A stretch of DNA of 64,000 nt from positions 1-64,000 of the forward strand of contig JBPFEG010000029.1 in assembly GCA_051061015.1 (NCBI GenBank), written 5' to 3'. A program made the translations under genes and the position numbers. The stretch's first letter is position 1, and the number at the start of each line of letters is the position of its first letter. Source of the stretch: Methylomicrobium sp051061015 (GTDB lineage Bacteria; Pseudomonadota; Gammaproteobacteria; Methylococcales; Methylomonadaceae). Of the stretch, positions 35,423 to 44,234 are shown piece after piece. The notes under the pieces were generated by a model. It was not told the DNA's origin. It made no database searches and saw nothing but the letters and a program-made list of their open reading frames with translations.

Positions 35423-37192
35423 TTAATACCCATTGCCATAGATCGACACGGCCGCATTGGTATTATATCCCTGTGTCGAACCATTCCATGTAGTGGGCAA
35501 GTCCGTCAGTACCGTACGGTGACTGGTGCGTTCCATCAAACCGTTTGACGAACCCACTTGGTCAAGGAAGCCGATTTGGCCATTTGTTCCCAGTATCGCC
35601 AGCCAATAAGGTTTGCCGGCAGTAACAGAAGCGTCAGGAATCGATACCGAGTTCCATCCTCCAAGCTTAAGTGTACTCAAATTGCCCTTTGCAATTAGAG
35701 TCCCTGGATGACCGGTATTATCCGCATAGATACCGGCAACCAAATTTGTTGCGGTGGTGCTGGCATCCAGATAAACCTGTACTTTAGTTACTTTGCCGGA
35801 TTGCGCTGGCGTTGCCTGGAATGCTTGTGCAGTACCTGTAGGTTCGTTTTGAACCCAAGGTTCTACATTCTTGTCGCCCAGGATAAATTTCTCCTGCGTA
35901 GAAACACTGCTTGAAGCACTTACAGGGGTCGCTTTATTGTTGTTGACTTCGGTTGCGGTTAACGCTCGATTATAGATCCGCACCTCATCGATTTTGCCAT
36001 CAAAATACTCACCCCACAGGCTATTGCCGCCGATGCGCAACACGCCGCTGGATTGTTGAATCGGAGTAGTTGCTGCATTTTTGGCGACTTCGGCACCATT
36101 GACATAAAGTCGTTGGTATTGCCCGTCATAGGTTGCTACAAGGTGAGTCCAGGTGTTCACCGGTAAACGGTTTGGACCCACTACGGCGCGGTAACTGCCA
36201 TCATTGAAATAAGAGACAGGCGTATTGACGTCCTCTTCGGAATAGAGAGCATAAACCTCAGCTCCTGATGCTTCCTTCAAAATGACCGTGTTGCCGCCAT
36301 TTGTCTGTGACATTGGATACACCCACGCTTCGAGGGTCATGCCGGCTGAAAAATCCAGTGATGCGCTGTCGTTGACAGTGACCCAATCGTTGACGCCATC
36401 GAAGTCTAACGCATTTCCGTAACGGCCAGAAGTGATTCTAAGGGCTTCTGTAATCGTACCGTTATTACCCTTACCTGAGGCATCCGTAGCCGTCGTGCCG
36501 CTGGTTTCCTCAAAGCCATAGGCCGCTACGAGACCGTTGGTAATTGCAGTCGTACCCGAAGTTGTACCCGAAGTTGTACCCGAAGTCGTAGGTGCCGCGG
36601 TTACGTTAACTGGTTTGGTCGTGCTAACACTGCCGTTTATTGTCAGAGTGACGTTATATGTCCCGACGTTAGCATAGCTCACTGCGACAGACTGGGCAGT
36701 TGAAGTAAGGTTGGGGGCATTGGAACCGGGTAAATCCCATTTCCTGCTCGTCACTGTGCCAGTTGTGGTATCCGTGAAAGTAATAGACGTGCCCTGAACA
36801 ACGCTAATTGGACCTGATGGTGTAAAAGTCGCCGTCAATGCCGTCGTCGTCGCGGTAGGCACTGTCGCGTTGATTTCATTGGAATATGCGCTTTCGGTGG
36901 CCTTGGTGGTGTCATAGGCCTTTACCGCAAAATAATACTTGGCGCCATCCTGTAAACTACTCAACGAATAGCTGGTCTTATTTCCGACATCAATCGTTGA
37001 GGTGTAACTGCCGCTGCTGGTGCCGTAGGCGACTTTGTAACCACTCACGCTGGATGATGTACTTGGATCCCAGGCAAGATTTATGGTTCCTGCGAATGAA
37101 TTGCCGTTGAATACAAACAGGGCAAGCAGGGCCAAAGGTATGCGCAGAAAAAATTTGCGCAAAGAAATGCTCGTAATAAAGAATGTTTTCAT
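35423..37192 (-). CDS. Secreted Fn3/PKD-like/LamG protein
   Basis: The 589-residue protein has an N-terminal signal peptide (hydrophobic core at about 18-30, cleavage near NSFAG). Next come a fibronectin type III domain (about 35-112, NLAWDPSTSSSVSGYKVAYG), a PKD/Ig-like domain (about 118-200), a linker with TSG repeats, a LamG/concanavalin A-like domain (about 218-425, VAAYGFEETSG, FDGVNDWVTVND, KIDEVRIYNRALT) and a C-terminal beta domain of about 150 residues reminiscent of DUF4082. LamG domains commonly bind glycans. A link to EPS is suggested by position and by the DUF4082-like resemblance to the giant protein; it is not proven. Confidence 0.78.
   Translation of the reverse strand: MKTFFITSISLRKFFLRIPLALLALFVFNGNSFAGTINLAWDPSTSSSVSGYKVAYGTSSGSYTSTIDVGNKTSYSLSSLQDGAKYYFAVKAYDTTKATESAYSNEINATVPTATTTALTATFTPSGPISVVQGTSITFTDTTTGTVTSRKWDLPGSNAPNLTSTAQSVAVSYANVGTYNVTLTINGSVSTTKPVNVTAAPTTSGTTSGTTSGTTAITNGLVAAYGFEETSGTTATDASGKGNNGTITEALRITSGRYGNALDFDGVNDWVTVNDSASLDFSAGMTLEAWVYPMSQTNGGNTVILKEASGAEVYALYSEEDVNTPVSYFNDGSYRAVVGPNRLPVNTWTHLVATYDGQYQRLYVNGAEVAKNAATTPIQQSSGVLRIGGNSLWGEYFDGKIDEVRIYNRALTATEVNNNKATPVSASSSVSTQEKFILGDKNVEPWVQNEPTGTAQAFQATPAQSGKVTKVQVYLDASTTATNLVAGIYADNTGHPGTLIAKGNLSTLKLGGWNSVSIPDASVTAGKPYWLAILGTNGQIGFLDQVGSSNGLMERTSHRTVLTDLPTTWNGSTQGYNTNAAVSIYGNGY
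36551..36586 (-). repeat. Three tandem 12-bp units in the linker of the LamG protein
   Basis: On the plus strand, three units of YGTACCCGAAGT run head to tail. They encode the TSGT repeats between the PKD-like and LamG domains. The copies are nearly identical, so repeat number could vary by slippage. Confidence 0.85.
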
Positions 37193-38720
37193 TATTCTAC
37201 ATAGTTGCTGAATGCCAGACCTAATCTAAGTCGGGCGTAGGTTGATGATTTTTACCCAAAGCTATCCTAAGCGAGTTATTGAAACCCGTGAGTAGGAAAC
37301 AAAGGATAAAGTCAGGTAGTTTTTAGTTTTTCGAAACTTTTTGTTCGATTTGATAGTCTTGAATACTTAGATACAAAACTCTTCTCCTAATAAAAAAAAT
37401 AGGTGGAAAGAGTTCCTTTCAGGGGTAAGCGACGAGGTCCTTTATGGGCAAGCGGCAATCAAAGCGGTCCCGGAACCACTGTTTGATTAGTCAAACCCAT
37501 TGTCTTAGGAAAAAGCCCAGTTAGACTGGAAAGCTTGCGTTACCATCTTTCGATGGTTTTGCCATTTTTCAGATTAATATGCGCATTTATTTTTCAAGGA
37601 ACCTTTTTTGTATATAAATACGCGATTCCTGTGATTAAATGTAATGGATAATTTTTAGATTTTTTGTGAAATAACTAGCAAGTTTATGTTTTATAAAAAA
37701 TTTAAATACCTATATTGGGATAAATCAATCAATCGTTACCTAAGCTTTTTGGTTGAAATCTATGTCCCTCTTGTTGCGCTGTTATCTGAAGCTTAGGATC
37801 ATACTCTACTATTCTTAATCATATATTAGCTTAGTATAAAAATTCTCATGTGGAATCAAGGTGTTGCCTTTTTGTGTTTCTCAGCTGATGGTCAAGATCA
37901 TAATCTACAATTATTAACAAATTCTTATAAGGAGTAATAAAAATCCAAGCTAAAATCTATATTTTTTTAAGTCTTGCGACTTATTTCTTAGGGTCTATCT
38001 ACAAAAACTATCTTATATAACAAATGCTTATGAAGATTATTGTCGTGGTCCTTGCAGTTTTTCGCTTCGAAGCGAGCCATTGTGAAAAGGAATAATATAG
38101 GGCATTCGGTCAGGCAGAAGCTGCCCTAATTCAGAGGAAATCCAGGAAATAAGGACTAAAAAGGGAAAAATCACGTCGCGATGTATGAGAGGCGTTTCAG
38201 GCCGATGTCCTCACTTATATGGGGTTGCCGCAGAGATAGAGTGGTTTGGATGCCGTTGCCAACAGTTGAATAGCGGACGTTTGACACGATTTTTACTCTA
38301 AAATAATATGGAATGATTTTTAAATAGCTTCGGGACAACAAGCCAGAACTCCGTCTTGGTTACGGGCAAACATCTCCTCTCGCAGTTCTGGATGGAGAAT
38401 ATACGCCGCGCACGATCGGTAATATCTTAATCGCAAGATTGTTTTCAAAAAAGCGGAGTCCCAGCTATAGGTGGCTGGGAATGAGGAGTAGGGAACCGCT
38501 CTAATTCACGCCGAAAAATATGTTGGCTATGGCCATTTTTCTAGCTGGGATAGATGGGGTTCCTGGCTTGATCAACTTCCACATCGGAACGGTTTTTTTT
38601 CTAGTCCCGGCTCAAAGGGAGCGGAGCACAGAGAAAAAGCTCTTTTAGCAAAGGGACATATATTTTCGAACAGATGTTTATCTTCATTAGGCAATAGCAT
38701 CTTGCTAAGCAGGAGGAGTC
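37193..38720. other. 1.5-kb gene-free region before the flippase gene
   Basis: This 1,528-bp stretch is the longest non-coding part of the window and has no convincing gene on either strand. It holds several inverted repeats: CGCTTCGAAGCG near 38063, and TCCCAGC/GCTGGGA at 38459-38480 inside a wider AGCGG...CCGCT pairing (about 38452-38502). Its left end must promote the minus-strand LamG gene. Its right end carries the strong AGGAGGAG site (38711-38718) for the flippase. No riboswitch class could be matched by eye; it may be a relic of lost genes or contain an untranslated RNA. Confidence 0.5.
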
Positions 38721-40469
38721 ATGGGGGAAAAGCATACCTACGGACAGATATTGAAATCATCAGCCTTGATTGGCGGTTCGTCTTTAATGAGCATCGCCAT
38801 CGGGATCGTTCGAACCAAGGCTATGGCAATGCTGCTGGGTCCCTCCGGAGTCGGATTAATGGGGCTCTATGGGGCGATTTCGGAACTTACGATTAGCATT
38901 GCCGGGATGGGTATCAACAGCAGTGGCGTGCGGCAGATTGCCGAGGCAGTCGGCTCAGAGGACACTGAGAGGGTCGCGCGAACTGCTGCTGTGCTGCGAC
39001 GGATCTCGCTCTTGCTCGGATTATTGGGTGCCGTTCTGTTGGCCTTCTTTTCCGTCCCAGTGTCCACCTTGACGTTTGGCAGCGATCAGCATGCTAAAGC
39101 TGTAGCACTGCTTTCAATTGCCGTATTTTTCAGTCTGGTATCTGCTGGCCAGGGAGCATTACTTCAGGGTATGCGTCGCATCTCCGATATGGCTAAGATG
39201 GGGATTTTGGGTACGCTCTTCGGGGCGTTCATCAGCATCATCATAGTCTATTTCTTTCGCGAAGAAGGTGTAGTGCTGTCGCTAATACTTCTTGCTGCAA
39301 TGTCGCTTATCACATCCTGGTGGTACAGCCGGAAAATACATTTACCAGCCTCTTCAATATCGGCTTATCAAGTGGGGCAGGAAGCAGCCGCCATGTTGAA
39401 GCTCGGTTTCGCATTCATGGCTAGCGCCCTGTTGATGAGCGGGGCAGCCTATGCGGTACGTCTCATCGTTGTTCGCAAGGTCGGTTTTGACGCAGCTGGA
39501 TTATACCAAGCGGCTTGGGCGCTTGGCGGACTCTATATTGGGTTCATTTTACAGGCTATGGGCGCAGACTTTTATCCTCGTTTAACTGCTATCGCCAGCG
39601 ACAATGCCGAATGCAACCGTGTAGTAAATGAACAGGCCCATGTCAGTTTGTTGTTAGCTGGCCCGGGTGTATTAGGAACCCTGACATTTGCGCCATTGGT
39701 CATCGCAATCTTCTATACTGCTAAATTCCAAGGCGCGGTCGAAATCCTGCGCTGGCTATGTTTGGGGATGGCTCTCCGTGTGATTTCCTGGCCTATGGGT
39801 TTTATTATCAATGCCAGAGGTGTGCAAAATCTCATTATATTTTCCGAATTGGCTTGGACTGTTGTCTATCTTGGTCTCGCATGGGCATGTGTGAGTGCTT
39901 TCGGTTTGAAAGGCGCCGGTATCGCATTCTTCGGCTCGTATGTGTTTCACGTATTTATGATCTACGTCATTGTTCGGAGACTCAGCGGTTTTAGCTGCTC
40001 AATCGAAAACCTGCAAACGAGTTTCCTCTTTATTGTCTTGATCGCGGTCGTTTTCTGTAGTTACTATGTTTTGCCTACTTTGTTGGCGATGGGGGTCGGT
40101 GCTCTAGCAGTTTTGCTGAGTAGTGTTTACTCGATTCAGGTTCTTCTCAATCTTATCTCCCCGGACAGGATCCCTCGGCCCGTCCTGAAGTTCCTAAGGG
40201 GAGTTCGTCTTGTCACTTTAAGTTCCAGCGAACGCGATGGTTTGAAACCGAGGGTTGGAGCGTCACTAGCCGTCGCTGTTGAAAGTAAGCCGTTAACCGA
40301 CGTAAAACGGTTAATTTTTGCATTCATGATTTGCACGATGTTTTCGATGTGGGTTCAGTGGTATGAAAGGGCCTACGGCTGGTCAAGCGAATGGGCATCT
40401 CTTGATTCGGAAATCGAAACGTTATTGTCAATTTTACCCAGTGTAGGGAAAGGCTGGTTTGGGGGCTGA
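38721..40469 (+). CDS. Wzx-like polysaccharide flippase with C-terminal extension
   Basis: The 582-residue membrane protein belongs to the MOP/polysaccharide transporter superfamily. The N-terminus GEKHTYGQILKSSALIGGSS and RTKAMAMLLGPSGVGLMGLY are typical of O-antigen/EPS flippases, and about 12 hydrophobic segments follow. It should move lipid-linked EPS repeat units to the periplasmic face. The protein is longer than the usual 420-480 residues: about 100 residues follow the main bundle, including another hydrophobic stretch (LIFAFMICTMFSMWVQW). AGGAGGAG precedes the ATG. It stands alone on the plus strand between minus-strand genes. Confidence 0.85.
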   Translation: MGEKHTYGQILKSSALIGGSSLMSIAIGIVRTKAMAMLLGPSGVGLMGLYGAISELTISIAGMGINSSGVRQIAEAVGSEDTERVARTAAVLRRISLLLGLLGAVLLAFFSVPVSTLTFGSDQHAKAVALLSIAVFFSLVSAGQGALLQGMRRISDMAKMGILGTLFGAFISIIIVYFFREEGVVLSLILLAAMSLITSWWYSRKIHLPASSISAYQVGQEAAAMLKLGFAFMASALLMSGAAYAVRLIVVRKVGFDAAGLYQAAWALGGLYIGFILQAMGADFYPRLTAIASDNAECNRVVNEQAHVSLLLAGPGVLGTLTFAPLVIAIFYTAKFQGAVEILRWLCLGMALRVISWPMGFIINARGVQNLIIFSELAWTVVYLGLAWACVSAFGLKGAGIAFFGSYVFHVFMIYVIVRRLSGFSCSIENLQTSFLFIVLIAVVFCSYYVLPTLLAMGVGALAVLLSSVYSIQVLLNLISPDRIPRPVLKFLRGVRLVTLSSSERDGLKPRVGASLAVAVESKPLTDVKRLIFAFMICTMFSMWVQWYERAYGWSSEWASLDSEIETLLSILPSVGKGWFGG

Positions 40470-40551
40470 CTGCAGTGCAGTAAGACAATGCTCAAGTTAC
40501 ATACTTTGCCTTCATTATAATAGCTGACGAGGTGTGGGGCTGGGCTAATAC

Positions 40552-41817
40552 TCAACGCGAAACGCGAATACCATCCCAGGAATAATTCAGAAAAAGCATT
40601 ACTAAATTAGATTTGCTCTTCCCTGTATTAAAATTCGTTAACCCATTTATATTTTGCACATTTTGGTCTTGCTGGTAATCCTGCCACCTGTAAGCGTAGC
40701 TGCCTGTGAGTTGCCAGTGTTTTGCAATATCCCAGGTAATGCCTGTGGTTACGGTAAAATAATCGCGGTTAAACTGACTGTTTGAGTTAACGATCGAATT
40801 ATTGCCGGTCGAGTTGCTAATTAAATAATTACTAGAGAGATCCAGCATCAGATGCCGGGTTAAAGAATACGAATAACTGGCGAAAAACGACTGGGTTTGC
40901 AGCGCTTGACCAAGAGCGCTAGGGCTAACAGCCTTCGAATAACCGGTAGAAAACTTGGTCAGCTGCCCATTATAGTTTAAATTGATATTGGCGGTGCTGT
41001 CCAAGGACAGCGAGGAACTCTGGACAGAGGAAGAGGAGGCCTCGTTTGAACCCGCCTGGGTATCAATCCATACCGGTCCTGCATTTGCGGCAATTGTCCA
41101 GAGGCGGTCAATTTTATAATTTCCTCCTAGTTGAAAGCCATACAGGTTTTGTGTTGAATTGCTTGATCCCGTGTATTGGATGTCGGAAAAATAGAGTTTT
41201 CCATCGAAGGAGAGGCGTCGGTTCCATTCATGATTACCTCCTAAGCTGACAGTGTAGGTATCATTACCGCTGAAAAATGATGAATTATTGCTTGACGCGA
41301 TACCGTTTTGTGAAGTGCTATAGCTTGTTTTGGAGTAAGAAGTATCCAGCATCAATTGGTCACGGGCAGTCCATTGCCAAGTCCAGGAGGGCGCCACATG
41401 GTAATTTTTAGCCCGATTATTGGGCACAATGAGGCCCGTGTCCGTGATTTGTTGGACATAAGTGCAACTAGTGCCATAACCACCATTTAATCCGAAAGTA
41501 CTACGATTAGTCCGATAAGCGCTGTTAGCTCCCGTGCTAAAGCTTTCACAATCCCAGATTGGGTCGGTATAACGACGAATATCCCCTCGTCCTTGAATGA
41601 CAAGGTCTAAATCTGCCGTTTTGCGAGAGGCATGTAATTCTGGCGCCAGAAGATAGCCAAAAACAGAATCTTTCCGTATAGAACTAAATGCAATATTATC
41701 GTTGTACTGGAGTTGCTGTCCCAACGTTCCAGCCAGTTCCCATTCGGCGGCACCTACGTTTTTCCCGCAAACGCTGGAGGCTAGAACAAATAAACCTATT
41801 CTTCGGACATAATGCAT
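40552..41817 (-). CDS. Outer-membrane beta-barrel protein of the EPS export system
   Basis: The 421-residue protein has a signal peptide (MHYVRRIGLFVLASSVCGKN, cleavage near GAA-EW). Alternating polar/hydrophobic strands follow, with many aromatic residues at the ends (QQLQYNDNI, FGLNGGYGT, WTWQWTARDQLMLDTSY). It ends in a strand-like VMLFLNYSWDGIRVSR. This fits the putative beta-barrel porin/PEP-CTERM-associated outer-membrane family. It lies 17 bp downstream of the short SLBB export protein and is co-oriented. Because that export protein lacks a membrane domain of its own, this barrel may form the outer-membrane pore. Confidence 0.72.
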   Translation of the reverse strand: MHYVRRIGLFVLASSVCGKNVGAAEWELAGTLGQQLQYNDNIAFSSIRKDSVFGYLLAPELHASRKTADLDLVIQGRGDIRRYTDPIWDCESFSTGANSAYRTNRSTFGLNGGYGTSCTYVQQITDTGLIVPNNRAKNYHVAPSWTWQWTARDQLMLDTSYSKTSYSTSQNGIASSNNSSFFSGNDTYTVSLGGNHEWNRRLSFDGKLYFSDIQYTGSSNSTQNLYGFQLGGNYKIDRLWTIAANAGPVWIDTQAGSNEASSSSVQSSSLSLDSTANINLNYNGQLTKFSTGYSKAVSPSALGQALQTQSFFASYSYSLTRHLMLDLSSNYLISNSTGNNSIVNSNSQFNRDYFTVTTGITWDIAKHWQLTGSYAYRWQDYQQDQNVQNINGLTNFNTGKSKSNLVMLFLNYSWDGIRVSR

Positions 41818-41834
41818 GCTTTTCTGGATTCATT

Positions 41835-42434
41835 TTAAGGTACAACGAGAGTATCGCCGCTTCGCAAGAGAATATTGGATTGTACGTTCTCGCCATCTTC
41901 CACCTCACCGTAATCGAAGGGTAAGGGTTTGATACGTCCGTCTGCTCCGCGCCGCAAAACGATAATGCTGCTTTTTTTGGCAAATTCGGTCAAGCCTTCA
42001 GCCATGCTCAAGGCCTGCATTACATCTGTGGGGCCTTTCATGACGAATTTCCCCGGTTTAGTAACTTCGCCGGTAACATAAATTAGGTTTCCTTCTGCGG
42101 CAAGAAGTCTGACATTTATTTCGGCGTCAGAGATAAATTTGCCCAGTCGCTCGCGCAGCAAGCCGGCTAACTCATCAGTCGTTTTACCCGCTGCGGCAAT
42201 GTGCCCGACCAAGGGAAAAGAAATAGTGCCATCAGGCAGTACCACTACTTCCTGTTTCAACTTTTCCTCTTCCCACACAGTGATTTCCAGGGTGTCGCCT
42301 GGATTGAGGCGATAGCTGTCATCAGCCAGGGCGAAAGCCTGATTAGACAGCCAAAGTATAGCACAGAGAAAAATGGTGGAAACACTATCTCTACTATAGG
42401 AAGTTATCCAGTTCTTTAAAGTGAAGGTATTCAT
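41835..42434 (-). CDS. Short polysaccharide export protein (Poly_export/SLBB)
   Basis: The 199-residue protein has a signal peptide (hydrophobic FLCAILWLSNQAFA). A polysaccharide export domain (YRLNPGDTLEITVWEEEKL, VLPDGTISFPLVGHI) and an SLBB domain (IYVTGEVTKPGKFVMKGPT) follow. Wza-type proteins carry a C-terminal amphipathic helix that spans the outer membrane; it is missing here, as in several exosortase-linked EPS loci. No lipobox is seen. It would form the periplasmic part of the export channel together with the adjacent barrel. Confidence 0.84.
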   Translation of the reverse strand: MNTFTLKNWITSYSRDSVSTIFLCAILWLSNQAFALADDSYRLNPGDTLEITVWEEEKLKQEVVVLPDGTISFPLVGHIAAAGKTTDELAGLLRERLGKFISDAEINVRLLAAEGNLIYVTGEVTKPGKFVMKGPTDVMQALSMAEGLTEFAKKSSIIVLRRGADGRIKPLPFDYGEVEDGENVQSNILLRSGDTLVVP

Positions 42435-42847
42435 TTGCAGGTTGTCCTAAATCGTCGAGGGAATTCATCAATATATTAGCCGACAAATTAGATTTAAAAA
42501 ATTTCCACTCCACTGATCTTGGAAACCGACTTTATCGGTATGTTTATTTTATTGCGATAACTTCGGACTCGCCCGGATCATGGCCTGTATTTGTCGAGCG
42601 AGGGTTTCACTTTCTCAGAGGGTTTTTTTGACAAAGTTCTTGCTGGCTAATATATTATTGATTTTATTAAATTTTCTATAAGATTTTTGAGAGAAAAATC
42701 GTCTATTATTTTTATGAGTCACAGTTTATATTCATTGACAAGCTAGCGATAGCTGTAAAATATGATAGAAGAAAGATAATGAATAGATATATTGATTACT
42801 TATAGGCCTATTGTTCAGCATAACTTCTTCTTGGCCTAAGTTCCGCT
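42435..42847. other. AT-rich spacer upstream of the export operon, with shared 18-bp sequence
   Basis: The 413-bp spacer must hold the promoter of the export/beta-barrel pair (minus strand) and the end of the oxidase gene. At 42751-42768 it contains AGCTGTAAAATATGATAG, which differs at one base from 46738-46755 upstream of the exosortase substrate, in the same orientation relative to the downstream gene. No ORF is convincing. Confidence 0.5.
42751..42768 (-). promoter_or_regulatory. Possible shared control element, copy 1
   Basis: The minus-strand reading is CTATCATATTTTACAGCT, about 317 bp upstream of the export protein start. It matches 17 of 18 bases at 46738-46755, which lies 200 bp upstream of the exosortase substrate gene. 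It could bind a common regulator; chance identity in AT-rich DNA is possible. Confidence 0.35.
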
Positions 42848-44044
42848 TCAGCTCGGTAATTGAGTGACGATGTGCTCGCCAATTGCCAATGAAGCAGTGG
42901 CGCCAGGGCTGGGCGCATTAAGGACATGCAAGGCGTTCTGGCGTACGACTAGATGAAAGTCATCTACGAAATTCCCCGAGGGTTTCATTGCCTGCGCTCG
43001 AACACCCGCGCCGCCGGGCGCAAGATCATCTGTGCGGATGTCCGGCACCAGACGTTGCAGCGCACGGCAAAACTGTGCTTTGCTGAATGATTGGATTAAT
43101 TCAGTATACGCCATCGCAGGATATTTGCGGAGAAAGCGCCAGAGTCCGGGGAAAAGCAGTGTATCCAGCAGGTCGCGGGCATTAAAATTTGTTAATTGAT
43201 AGCCTTCGCGTGCAAAGGCGAGCACCGCATTCGGGCCAGCTTCCACGCCGCCGTGAATCATCCGTGTAAAATGGACACCCAGGAATGGGAATTGGGGATT
43301 GGGTACAGGGTAAATCAGATTTCTCACCAGATGTTGGGCTTCTGGTTTGAGATGATAATATTCACCGCGAAACGGAACGATTTGCATATCCTGCCGCTCC
43401 CCTGCCAGCTTGGCTATGAGGTCGCATTGCAGCCCCGCACAATTGATTAGAAAATCGGCATTGAATTCTTCTTTCGCCGTGCTGACGACCCACGCGCCGG
43501 CCTTGCGTTCGAGACGTGCGGCTTTTGCGCCGGTGACAATACGCCCACCTCGTTCTTGAACGCGATAAGCCAGCCGATCGCAGACCTGCCGGTAATCGAC
43601 GATACCTTCTTCAGGCACATGCACGGCGGCCAGACCGTTGGCGCAGGGCTCGATTTTTCGCATTTCGGCCGCATCGATTTTCCGTAACCCTTGCAGGCCA
43701 TTGGCGATGCCGCGCCGGAATAATTCATCCAGCCGTGGCACTTCTTCGGGCGTCACGGCCACGACGAGTTTGCCGCAAATCTCATGCGCGATGTCTTCCT
43801 GACGGCAAAATTCTGTCATTTGCCGGATGCCGGTTACGGCTAACCTCGCTTTGGCCGAACCAGGTGTGTAGTAAAGGCCCGCATGTAAGACGCCGCTGTT
43901 ATGGGTGCTCTGATGCGCTCCGACGCGCTTTTCTTTCTCAAGCAAGATAACGCGAGTCAGAGGAAATCTCTCCAGCAGCCTGTAAGCAGTAGCCAAACCC
44001 ACCAAACCGCCGCCGACAATCAGAAAAGCTTTTTGTGTGTTCAT
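42848..44044 (-). CDS. lhgO: L-2-hydroxyglutarate oxidase-like FAD enzyme
   Basis: The 398-residue protein belongs to the FAD-dependent DAO family. It opens with the dinucleotide-binding motif LIVGGGLVGLATAYRLLERF and the LhgO-like VILLEKEKRVGAHQSTHNSG then VLHAGLYYTPGSAK. The C-terminus keeps DLAPGGAGVRAQAM and LNAPSPGATASLAIG. LhgO oxidises L-2-hydroxyglutarate to 2-oxoglutarate and passes electrons to the respiratory chain at the inner membrane. The gene is an ordinary metabolic one between the EPS export pair and the exosortase; I see no link to either. Confidence 0.85.
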   Translation of the reverse strand: MNTQKAFLIVGGGLVGLATAYRLLERFPLTRVILLEKEKRVGAHQSTHNSGVLHAGLYYTPGSAKARLAVTGIRQMTEFCRQEDIAHEICGKLVVAVTPEEVPRLDELFRRGIANGLQGLRKIDAAEMRKIEPCANGLAAVHVPEEGIVDYRQVCDRLAYRVQERGGRIVTGAKAARLERKAGAWVVSTAKEEFNADFLINCAGLQCDLIAKLAGERQDMQIVPFRGEYYHLKPEAQHLVRNLIYPVPNPQFPFLGVHFTRMIHGGVEAGPNAVLAFAREGYQLTNFNARDLLDTLLFPGLWRFLRKYPAMAYTELIQSFSKAQFCRALQRLVPDIRTDDLAPGGAGVRAQAMKPSGNFVDDFHLVVRQNALHVLNAPSPGATASLAIGEHIVTQLPS

Positions 44045-44234
44045 GGGGTCATGTTTATAAAGATGGAAAGAGGACGACTGCTTTCCGCTGAGGAAACTCT
44101 GGCAAAAGCCGCAGAAGCAACCGCGAGCATCGTTGAAACGAGCTTAAGACCAGGCGCTGGCTCCATCATCAAACGGCCGAGGTCGAACAGGTAGGGCTTC
44201 ATTAAGTGACGGCTGTGTCATTGGGCATTTCCTT

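Noticed and set aside
37193..38720. Possible riboswitch (c-di-GMP, TPP or similar) in the long spacer
   Set aside because: Individual stems can be drawn, but none of the consensus core sequences for these classes could be matched.
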